A stretch of DNA of 64,000 bases from Ashinkailepas kermadecensis (taxonomy: Eukaryota; Arthropoda; Thecostraca; Neolepadidae): assembly GCA_034440615.1 (NCBI GenBank), contig JAOTOM010003193.1, forward strand, positions 38,501-102,500, given 5' to 3'. A model generated the notes under the pieces. It ran no database searches. It had not been told where the DNA came from and was given only the letters and a program-made list of their open reading frames with translations. Within the stretch, counting starts at the first letter, position 1, and each line of letters starts with the position of its first letter. Of the stretch, positions 11,641 through 21,209 are shown in pieces. The position numbers were made by a program, and so were the translations under genes.

Positions 11641-12845
11641 CACAGTGGTGTTGGTTTCATGTCGATCGGTCTAATGGTTCAGCGCTATGCCGATTTAAAT
11701 GGAAGATTGATTCATTTTCCTGCTCCGAATATTTATGATTATACAAATATCTCCCGCGGCAGTGTGGCTGCCGCGACAGCGCGCGCGCCATTGTTGTTTT
11801 TTTAATTGCTCACTAAATATCGTTGACCTCGTGGATCGGAAATGCATGTTGAGGCCCAGGGTTCGGCAGCGGCAATCAGCTGCTGGGGTGTCGTTTAGCT
11901 ACATATGTGACGCTTGAGGCGATTGTGATCGATATCATTTCTTGACATCTGCGAGCGCCAAATTAACCAATTAGAGTGCAGCATTCTTGTGAAAATAGCA
12001 AGAATAGTTTTTGTCGAACGCTTCGTGTATGGGTGAGTTGTGTACGTTGTAGGTTGGGTAGGTTGTGTTCTGGAATGGTTATTATGGATGCGCTGCGTGG
12101 TTCGGGCTACATGTTGTTCATGGTGAATTTCGCCTCCCTGAAATCGGATTTAGTTTTCTTCCAGAATCCAGCCAATCAGTCGGGCACAGCATGTTGTAGC
12201 TTTTTCCGGTTTTCGCAATATCCGAGGCTCGCCAGTGCATGGAAGCCAGTGTGAGGTAAGCTGCTTTTAAGTTATTTAACATGAATAGGGAGGTAGTTAA
12301 GTAGACAGACACATGCCTGCTAGTTATTCATAAAGTAGCTACACACATATACCTACGTCACCTGCCTTTTTAACGTTACTTTAAGCTAAAACTTGTTTAG
12401 TTTAATCCTACACTTTAACAAATGACAAGTGACCATGGTCCAGACTGCAAAGCATGACAAAGATCTCTCAGGCCTGTGGGACAACCAGGGTGGAGCCTTG
12501 GGTATATTTTTAGGCCTCATGCTCAGATCATATCCATCATAAGCCATTTCTACCACAAACCTATGGACATATGTTGGCTGTGAGTATACACCATACATGT
12601 GGTGTATACCCAGACTGCAAAGTATGGCAAATGGCTATGAGGCACACCAGCAGCGAAAATAATCTGTATCCAAATGCACAGGGAGGACAAAAACCTGCGC
12701 CAGGGAGATTGCACATATTGTTAGGGAGACTACATGCACTAATTGTAAGAAAACTTGAAGTAAGAAAATTTGTGAATTTCCAGTTTGGTGTAATTTCTAA
12801 TTAATTTTTGGTTGTTGCAATGTTTACAAATGTGCTGAACATAAT
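11641..12845. other. No gene recognised
   Basis: The interval holds two related pieces with CCAGACTGCAAAGYATGRCAAA-like sequence (near 12438 and 12611) and small open frames without recognisable domains. A GAG/GTAAGC junction at about 12252 resembles a splice donor, and the DNA just upstream is GC-richer with CCAAT-like motifs, but no linked exon can be identified. Confidence 0.35.
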
Positions 12846-13726
12846 GTGATCACCAAACGTGGGCACGGCGCACGCAAATCGCGCCGCTGCGCCGCTGCGC
12901 CGGCGGCGCACCTTAAAAACCGGCGGCGCAGCGGGGCCGGCGCGAATTCTAAAAAAAAACGGCGCAACGGCGCGCGGCGCAAGTAAAAAATCCGCGCCGC
13001 TGTCCGCGCCGCTGCCCAGCTTTAGCGAGCGATAAAAGACGACCTAAGAATCCGACGCGGCAAACACATATCAAGATGACCATCAAGATGTTCCCCATGG
13101 AGCACAGGAAGGCCTGGGTGGACATGTTCATTAAATACAACACTGCCCTCCCCAGCTCTGCTGCAGTGGAGAGGCTGTTCAGCGTCGCCGGGGACATCTT
13201 GAGGCCCAAAAGGGCCTTCCTGACGGCCTGCAATTTTGAGCAGCTGGTCTTCCTCCGCGGCAACCTGAAGCTTATGGGGTACAAGTACTTGGAGCCTAAC
13301 ATGTAGAACATTGAGTAGAGGGATGAGTAGAGACAGAAACTCAAGACTCAGTGGGCGGGGCTAATCTGGTTAAATTTACCGCCGGCCGAGCAATATAGCT
13401 CACGGGCCATAGTTTAATCTTTAATGTGAATATAGGTAACTGTGATGCCAATTATAAGTTGTATTTTCAATAAAAATGACTTTTTATAGCCCAAAACTGT
13501 TTTTTTTTTGGCTAAATAGGTAGAAACTTTGGCACTGCACATAGGTTTTGTATAGGCATACTTAATTAATAGCGGCGCGCGGCGCAGCGGCGCAGCGGCG
13601 CGGGGCGCAACTGCAGGGGCCAAAAATAGCGGCGCAGCGGCGCGGGCGCAGGTGGGCATCGCCGCCGGCGCAGGGGCGCGGGCGCAAGTACAAAAATTCA
13701 GCGGCGCGCCCACCTTTGGTGATCAC
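12846..13726 (+). mobile_element. hAT transposon remnant with 8-bp target duplication
   Basis: The 8-bp sequence GTGATCAC occurs at 12846-12853 and 13719-13726. Between them the element starts CAAACGTGGGC (12854) and its other end, read inward, starts CAAAGGTGGGC (13718). The right end fits the hAT terminal consensus YARNG and the 8-bp duplication is the hAT length. Inside is a hAT dimerisation-domain fragment. Next to each terminus lie GC-rich arrays of GCGCCGCTGC / GCGGCGCAGC repeats in inverted orientation (12874-13017 and 13572-13705). At 865 bp the element is far too short to be autonomous (family members are usually over 2.5 kb). Confidence 0.8.
13058..13306 (+). pseudogene. hAT transposase C-terminal (dimerisation domain) fragment
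   Basis: The frame encodes a fragment containing LPSSAAVERLFSVAGDIL, then KRAFLTACNFEQLVFLRGNL. The S-S-x-x-V-E-R-x-F-S signature is the C-terminal dimerisation domain of hAT transposases, which contributes to the active site and oligomer assembly. The frame is open back to about 13058 (an ATG is at 13076) and ends in TAG at 13304-13306. The N-terminal zinc finger, DDE core and most of the insertion domain are missing, so this is an internally deleted copy that could only move with transposase from elsewhere. Confidence 0.8.
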
Positions 13727-13860
13727 TCATTTCCTGCACAGATGCATGCTTTTTGGTTGGGAGGCAAAATAACACCCAAAAGTGGTTTGAAGTTGGATAA
13801 TATAGCATACAAAAGTAATGATCATGTTGCGGAGAGCTGTGTTGAGCATAGTCGAATTCA

Positions 13861-14280
13861 AGATGATTATGAAAAGTAACCAAGAGCTCATGCTAAGTAA
13901 AATAGGGTCAAAAATCGGTCTAATATATTTCGGGCGTGACCCTTCTTCGGAGACAGAATAAACATACAAACATTTTACGCACAGGATTTTACGCACATGC
14001 TATATATTAAGCCGTCTACCAATATTGGCGAATTCATCATCTGAGTCCAAGTATTGTTGGATATTATGTTGGAATTTATATACTTGGACTCACATGATGA
14101 TTTCGTAAAAATTGGTAGACATCTTAATATATATATAGCATGTGCGTAAAACCCTGTGCGTAAATTATATCTGTATGTTTATTCTGTCTCTGAAGAAGGG
14201 TCACTCCCAAAATATGTTAGACCAATTTTTGATCTATTTTACTTAATATGAGTATTTGGTTACTTTTCATAATCATCTTT
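13861..14280. repeat. ~420-bp inverted repeat (hairpin) related to Penelope-type ends
   Basis: The left arm (13861 to about 14055) and right arm (about 14065 to 14280) are reverse complements with modest divergence: GATTATGAAAAGTAACCAA pairs with TTGGTTACTTTTCATAATC, and GAGTCCAAGTAT with ATACTTGGACTC at the centre. Both arms carry a GAAGAAGGGTC...AAATAT motif also seen in the inverted arms around the GIY-YIG fragment at 16.0-16.6 kb, so the two structures probably belong to one class. Confidence 0.7.
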
Positions 14281-14317
14281 AAAAAGTAATGTTCAAAATA
14301 GACGAAAACAGATGCAA

Positions 14318-14343
14318 CATAACCTAACCTAACCTAACCTAGC
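14318..14343. repeat. Short interstitial (CCTAA)n telomere-type run
   Basis: AACATAACCTAACCTAACCT followed by AACCTAGCC is a short run of CCTAA, complement of the arthropod telomere unit TTAGG. A similar run with the same AACATAACC lead-in is at 31220-31248, and opposite-strand runs are near 29070-29095, 29174-29200 and 29690-29715. These are parts of an interspersed repeat, not a telomere. Confidence 0.7.
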
Positions 14344-14620
14344 CTCCCATGCAAGAAAGGATTTTGTATTGAAAATTTTCAACCATTTTTTTCCTCAGAA
14401 GTTTTGAAATAAACACCTAGCCTAAATGAAAAGAAAAAACTCCATTAAAAAATATTCCTAACTTACAACAAAAGCTTAAGCTAACCTAACTTAGCCAAGC
14501 CTAACTCCTGTGTATGCTTCATGGAGGTAAAATGTGTATAAACCTTGTCTCATGATTTCCCTAAACTGCAATAATACCAGAAAATCTTAAGGAAAGCACA
14601 TTTTCTACATAAATGCATCT

Positions 14621-14779
14621 GGAGACGAGTAATCTAGGGGTAAGCTGCCCGTCCCACAATTGAAAGATTGCGGGTTCGAGTCTCACCTGTCGCTACTCTT
14701 CACCCGCTGCCAATCGGCGTGAGAGACTGGCGACGCTACATGCCTCAATGGTCGATGTGTCGTAAAACCAAAAACCACC
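14621..14779 (+). mobile_element. tRNA-derived SINE with 14-bp target duplication
   Basis: A 159-bp element is flanked by exact direct repeats ACATAAATGCATCT at 14607-14620 and 14780-14793. It carries a polymerase III A-box-like TAATCTAGGGG (one mismatch to the consensus) and a B box GGTTCGAGTCT that fits the consensus. The tRNA-like head is followed by a tail with CCAATCGGCGTGAGAGA-like sequence and GTGTCGTAAAACCAAAAACC. A second copy is at 60676-60836. Its movement would need a LINE reverse transcriptase. Confidence 0.85.
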
Positions 14780-14925
14780 ACATAAATGCATCTTTCAGAT
14801 TTAATCATAACAAAAATGGATATATGACAGGATTAAAGCACAAACAAGCTCCTGAACTTCCCACCCTGCTATTTCAATGTCATCAAATTAGTGAGAAATA
14901 GGCATAAAATAACCTTATGCCCATA

Positions 14926-15958
14926 TTAACACGCGCACGTCCGGCGGTCCGCGCCAACTTCGCATGTCCGGGGGGGGCAGATGTCTGCCCCCCCCCCTAA
15001 GATCTCGAGAACTATGCTAGGTAGCGACAAACGGAAAATGGCTTTGTATAGCTGGTGACAAGCTCTATCGAAAGTATTTCGGTCATTTACTCGCTCAGGT
15101 CAATATTTAGGTCACTGGGTCATCATATGTAAAATTCGACCAGATCGGGTGGGACCCTCAGATATTGGCACATATCTCAGGACCTGTAACAGATAGAAAC
15201 AAACTGCAAATTCTATTCGACAGCCCTTGAAATGTGCTATCGACATACGCTGTGTAATTTAAGGTCAGGTCAACAGATGGGTCACCGAAACAATGACCTC
15301 AGGTCAAGGTCATGGGGTAGAGTAGGGAGGTCATGTAATATATCAATCGACACGTCTTGGCGATACAAGCACAATGACGGTAATTTCAGCCTTCTAGCTC
15401 AATGCATTGCGATATAATGCGCAGAAATCTGCTAATGATTTCAGGTGACCTCAGCTGACCTTGGTGGGGCCACTGAGCAAAAATGTCAGCGATAGCATTG
15501 CGAATAGCTTCCAACTACACGCCATAACGGTTGGAGGTCATTTCGAGAGCAAATATGTAACCAGGAAACATTTGTATATTTCTCCATAGGCCTATAATGG
15601 GTAAGCCATGGCCACGACCTGACCTCAGGTCAACGGTACGAAAAAACCGTGATACACATATTATAGACCCTGATAAGATCATGACGTGATATAAGTTTGA
15701 AATCAATCGCCCAATTATTGTGGGAGTGATGCCACCTAGAACTCGGAGGGATGTTAGGTCACTTCGCCTGACCTGGTGACCTGATTTGAGATGACCCAGG
15801 GTCAAAAATTTCTGAGGATATGCGGAGAAGACCAATGAGCAGCCATGCGAGGTGGTTTGGCCTTGCTAACCCGATTAGTATGGCGGCAAAGTAGGAAAAC
15901 ACCGCAGGGGGGGGGGGGGGGCAGATATCTGCCCCCCCCCCGGACGTGCGCGGGTTAA
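14926..15958 (+). mobile_element. 1033-bp TTAA-flanked non-autonomous element, copy 1
   Basis: The element is bounded by TTAA at 14926-14929 and 15955-15958. The left end reads TTAACACGCGCACGTCCGG and the right end, inverted, TTAACCCGCGCACGTCCGG. A second, internal palindrome (G-run, CAGATRTCTG, C-run) lies just inside each end. It has no coding capacity. I count at least 15 exact AGGTCA/TGACCT hexamers, including TGACCTCAGGTCAAGGTCA at 15294-15312. It interrupts the left arm of an inverted repeat; the right arm at 16605-16620 keeps the uninterrupted site with a single TTAA. TTAA duplication and CCC-start ends are as in piggyBac elements. Confidence 0.85.
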
Positions 15959-16254
15959 GATAAAGAAATCGATCCAAAATCACACGGTATATATTTCGGA
16001 CACGAGCCTTCCTCAACAGTGAACATTTTGGTACAAAAGCCACAAAAACAAGCCAAGTTCACCTCGTGACACCGAACCATGAATCGCTTTCATTTCACAT
16101 ATCACAATATCTGCATACTCGTGAAATACATATCACATTAACATAAACCCACATCAAGGTGTACGATCCGTGTGTGTACATGTGTCAACCTGCGACCCAG
16201 GTGTGTGTACATGTCTGTGTGTGGATGCGGTCATGTGTTGCATATGTGCTTACC

Positions 16255-16554
16255 TCAGGCGGTGTGAGGAACTGGTTTTATCAGGGTCCAGGATGCCGTC
16301 ATTGTGTTTAATGAAGGCTTTTTGTTCCTAATCTCTATCGATTCGCTGATTTTGAGCTCTGCTACATCTTTGCAAACTTGCAGAATGGATATGCTGAGTG
16401 TTTTAGAGTCGAAAGTGCTGCTTGCGTGAGTGATTTTGAAGTGGTCGCCAAATGGGGTGTTAGTGGTTTTATTTTTAGCGTCTCTTAAGTGCTCATTAAA
16501 CCTGTCCCTAACCATGCGTTTTGTGGCTTTTGTACCAAAATGTTCACTGTTGAG
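16255..16554 (-). pseudogene. GIY-YIG-type endonuclease C-terminus (Penelope-like) fragment
   Basis: The minus-strand frame reads HFGTKATKRMVRDRFNEH, then a stretch with GDHFKITHASSTF, and ends ELKISESIEIRNKKPSLN plus a short tail. R-x-x-R-F-x-E-H followed by an H, then K-I-x-E-x-x-x-I-x-x-x-x-P-x-L-N, is the usual order of the distal GIY-YIG domain in Penelope-like elements. The GIY and YIG strands are not recognisable. It would have nicked target DNA. Called from motif memory without a search; a LINE or phage-like GIY-YIG is less likely given the inverted-arm context. Confidence 0.55.
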
Positions 16555-16647
16555 GAAGGCTCGTGGCCGAAATATATACAGTGTGATTTTGGATCTATTT
16601 CTTTATCTTAATATGAGCATAAGGTTATTTTATGCCTATTTCTCACT

Positions 16648-17530
16648 CATAATCATGCTCAGTGCAGCACTGCACCTAATCAAGTCATCAAATTAGCTCC
16701 TTTTAAAGTTGTAAGTACAAGATTTGTAAAACTTCTTCCGCTGTAACATGGAATTGTTTTTTGCAATATTTGTGATGTCTTTACATTGATTGGTCAACAG
16801 GCATATTTATGAGCGGGAAAAAAAACACTAAAGCAGCCCATTCTCATCCTTTCTAGCTTGAACCTGAAGTGCAAAAATGTTTTCTGAGATTGGACCTCTG
16901 AAAAAGTGCCTTTGGTACCACTTTGATGTTCAATAGCACAACAATTACATTTTAAAGTTTTCACATATTTTTCACAGAGGACACATTATAACACCCATGA
17001 AGTGCATGGACAAAGGTTCAATATAATGTGAGTGGATAGGTAGAGTTGCACTTGACTGCTGGAGTTGGCGTGGAATCATCTTGTGGCATTTGGCACACAA
17101 ATACAAATAAAAATGTACATTTCTCTAGAACTGGAACATTCCTGATGCAGTTGTATATGCCACAGTAATAGTGTATCTGTAGCAGAAGTGGCTGCATCAG
17201 TCTTACCTGTGTGCAGTGTATAATAACTATTTTGCCCAGATTTTGGATTATATTTTGTGTCCAATGTTTCCTCAGCTATTTAGGGAAATCCTTTGTGGCA
17301 CATGCTTGATTTGTTTTCACTGCCTGTTATTGATTTAGCGAACTGAAAAGTAATTGCATTAGAGCATCATTGTCCATAACCAAAGCAGTTGAATTCGATT
17401 TTGCTATATGTGCATTATGCGTGACACTGTTTAGTGCATTAGTATTTTTTTGACGATATTATTTTGGTGTTTCAGTGCTTCTGGAAATCATGAGCCAGCA
17501 GTAGAGCACACTTGAGACGGTCCTGTTCAC
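16648..17530. other. No gene recognised
   Basis: AT-rich intergenic DNA. I see small open frames only, without domains. Confidence 0.4.
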
Positions 17531-18811
17531 CAGCCTGAGGATGATGTTCTGCTTGAACTTAACACTCGCACGTCCGGCGGTCCGCGCCAACTTCGCATGT
17601 CCGGGGGGGGGGGCAGATGTCTGCCCCCCTACAATCTCGAGAACTATGCTAGGTAGCGACAAACGGAAAACGGCTTTGGATAGCTGGTGACAAGCTCTAT
17701 CGCAAGTATTTCGGTCATTTTCTCGTTCAGGTCAATATTTAGGTCGCTGGGTCATCATATGTCAAATTCGACCAGATCGGGTGGGACCCTCAGATATTGG
17801 CACATATATCAGGACCTGTAACAGATAGAAACAAACTGCAAATGCTATTCGACAGCCCTTGAAATGTGCTATCGACATACGCTGTGTAATTTAAGGTCAG
17901 GTCAACAGATGGGTCACCGAAACAATGACCTCAGGTCAAGGTCATGGGGTGGAGTATGGAGGTCATGTAATATATCAATCGACACATCTTGGCGATACAA
18001 GCACAATGACGGTAATTTCATCCTTCTAGCTCAATGCATTGCGATATAATGCGCAGAAATGTGCTAGTGATTTCAGGTGACCTCAGCTGACCTTGGTGGG
18101 GCCACTGAGCAAAAATGTCATGGATAGCATTGCGAATAGCTTCCAACTACACGCCATAACGGTTGGAGGTCATTCCGAGAGCAAATATGTAACCAGGAAA
18201 CATTTGTATATTTGTCCATAGGCCTATAATGGGTAAGCCATGGCCACGACCTGACCTCAGGTCAACGCTACGAAAAAAACCGTGATATACATATTATAGA
18301 CCCTTATAAGATCATAACGTGATATAAGTTTTCAATTAATCGCCCAATTATTGTGGGAGTGATGCCACCTAGAACTCGGAGGGACGTTAGGTCACTTCGC
18401 CTGACCTGGTGACCTAACTTGAGATGACCCAAGGTCAAACATTTCTGAGGATATGCGGAAAAGACCACTGAGCAGCCATGCGAGGTTTGGCCTTGCTAAC
18501 CCGATTAGTATGGCGGCAAAGTATGAAAAACCGCAGGGGGGGGGGGCAGATATTCGCCCCACCCCCCCGGACGTGCGCGGGTTAAGGATGCTGATGCTGG
18601 TCCCAATCCCAGCTGCCCATCACCAAAACAGGGTGACATGAAGAAGCAGTTGGAGCTACTTCAGCGGGAGCTCAGCAAGTCTCAGGGTGCATTGGTTGCG
18701 GCAAAGGGCATTGCTGCAAGGGAGACGGTGAACATGCTCAAAGTTCTCACAAAAATTCGAACACCAGCCCGTCACCAGTCGAACTGCTGCATCGTGCCCG
18801 TCTATTGCTGA
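17531..18811 (+). pseudogene. Coding-like segment interrupted by a TTAA element
   Basis: Left of the element, codons from 17531 read QPEDDVLLEL; right of it, from 18586, the frame continues as DADAGPNPSCPSPKQGDM, then KKQLELLQRELSKSQGALVA and AKGIAARETVNMLKVLTKI to a TGA at 18809-18811. If the element and one TTAA are removed, the codons CTT AAG fall at the junction and the frame is continuous. TGTTCACCAG just before 17531 could be a splice acceptor. The Gln/Glu/Leu-rich part looks coiled-coil. I do not recognise the protein; a transposon-associated DNA-binding protein is one possibility. Confidence 0.4.
17559..18585 (+). mobile_element. 1027-bp TTAA-flanked non-autonomous element, copy 2
   Basis: This is a full second copy of the element at 14926-15958, in the same orientation, bounded by TTAA at 17559-17562 and 18582-18585. 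It has the same CGCACGTCCGG ends, G-run/CAGATGTCTG/C-run palindromes, and the same AGGTCA/TGACCT cluster order. It differs from copy 1 by scattered substitutions and small indels (one inner palindrome is broken: CAGATATTCGCC). No coding capacity. Confidence 0.85.
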
Positions 18812-19583
<772 letters not shown>

Positions 19584-19587
<4 letters not shown>

Positions 19588-20141
19588 CACATATATATCA
19601 CGCATTTTTTGCATAGCTCATGCGGTGTCGTGTTTCTTTCCCTGAAAGTACAATATAACACCATGTACTTACTTTTGTGCAGGCAAAGAGTACTCTCATT
19701 CTCTACCATTAAACCAGTACGCCCGCACTACAAGTTATGGTTGCTTTGAATAAAATATGGAAGAACGGATGCAATTAATCATGATATGCATGAATGCATA
19801 TACCTAAGCTCCAGCTGTTCTTCCTTAGTTAACCCATCTCTCGGGGACCGTAAACCATGTAATGCCCTGTAAACCGCATCAGGGTCAGTCCCCGGAGCAG
19901 TGCAGCAAATGCTTTCTCACCCCATTCCGTTCGGGAAGTGGCAACCCTCTAGAGCAAGTTGGTTGAAGTCTGACTAATTTTAATTTTTAAACTATGAACT
20001 AAAGCAAACCGGAGCCCCGCTTCCACGATACGTGTTCCTCTCGATCAAAATGTCTGAGTCTAAGCCAAACGCGCCTCACCAGCGTGAGGGGAAAGCACAA
20101 GCAAGCAAATGGAGACTTCTGTAGTCCCCCCCCTCCACACA

Positions 20142-20173
<32 letters not shown>

Positions 20174-21209
20174 GGGTTGCCCGGATTTAGTATGGGAGTC
20201 GATGAGGATCGAATGATAGCCCTCTGACAGCCTCTACCCTTTGGGAGCAAAGGTGGCGGGATCTGGTTTGGTCATGAGGCAAGCACTCATTTTATACTCA
20301 TTATTTGAGAGAGGAATATGGCATACGGCATGCATCGTCGATGCACCCACCATGGTTTGTGGAACGGCAACCGGGGACCTCTCCATCCCCCTTCCCCGGA
20401 TACTCTGACTTCAAATGGGAGTCATCATGGACCGCTCGATATAGACCCTTTGAAAGCAGTTCCAGCGCCCCGCCATGCTGGCACCCCCCTCCTCACCACC
20501 CACACATACACCGAAAATCCCGTGATAATAATATTATTGGCATGTTCACTATTCGCGCATGCATACAGTCGTAGAGTCATCAACATAGCTTTAAATTATT
20601 CCACAAATTGGTTGTACGATCACTGTTGCATGCCGTGTGTATGAATGTACTAGGGCATGGAAATATTTTTTGTGTTTAACGGCCTAGTTCAAGTAAAATA
20701 AGAGTTAATTTCATGTATTTATTTCAAGACCATATCAAGAAAACACTTTTGAACAACAATCCGGTAGTTCCCAGTCTCTAGCACCTTTTGTTTTAGTTCT
20801 ATGAATTTTTTGTAGCACTGCACCTTATGCATCCCGTGCTAAGGCGGGAGTTTGTCAAGGTCATTCTTGTTTACGCTTCGGGCCGCTCTGGATGCTAGTC
20901 AGCTGGCGTTATTGTCCAACCTGACTCGATAGGCCTTGGTTGGAGCCGTTTGAGATTGCCGAAAGTGACGTCTGGTAACGGTTGCGGGCAACGACGATTA
21001 CAATCAAACTATTCGCGATGGGGAAAACCGAAGGAACCGTGAGCATCACAAAGAGTGGGGCTATCCGCGCATAGTTTCTCCGCGAAGTGACATTCGACAG
21101 TGCTGTAGGGACAATGGAAAGCGGAGCCTTTTTCACTGACCGAAACACTTGCAGTCCGTGTCACGATGAAGGCGCCCTCGCACACTGCAGCCACTCATGG
21201 TCATCGGGG
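19584..21209. other. No gene recognised; (AC)n at ~20139-20172
   Basis: The only clear structure is a CA dinucleotide tract at about 20139-20172. The 20880-21200 segment is GC-richer with overlapping open frames but no domain. Confidence 0.4.

Larger units (their letters stand above)
14891..16647 (-). mobile_element. Penelope-like element remnant with inverted arms
   Basis: Reverse-complementary arms lie at 14891-14925 plus 15959-16050 (interrupted by the TTAA element) and at 16515-16647. Between them, on the minus strand, is a fragment resembling the C-terminal GIY-YIG endonuclease of Penelope-like retroelements. Such elements often carry inverted or direct terminal pLTR-type sequences. The reverse transcriptase portion is absent, so this is a short 3' fragment. 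Confidence 0.55.

Noticed and set aside
14035..14110. Hammerhead ribozyme in the Penelope-type hairpin
   Set aside because: I looked for CTGANGA and GAAA core boxes around the GAGTCCAAG stem; the spacing and core do not fit.
14621..14700. Functional tRNA gene
   Set aside because: A and B boxes are present, but the acceptor stem does not pair well, and the sequence continues into a SINE tail with a target duplication outside it.
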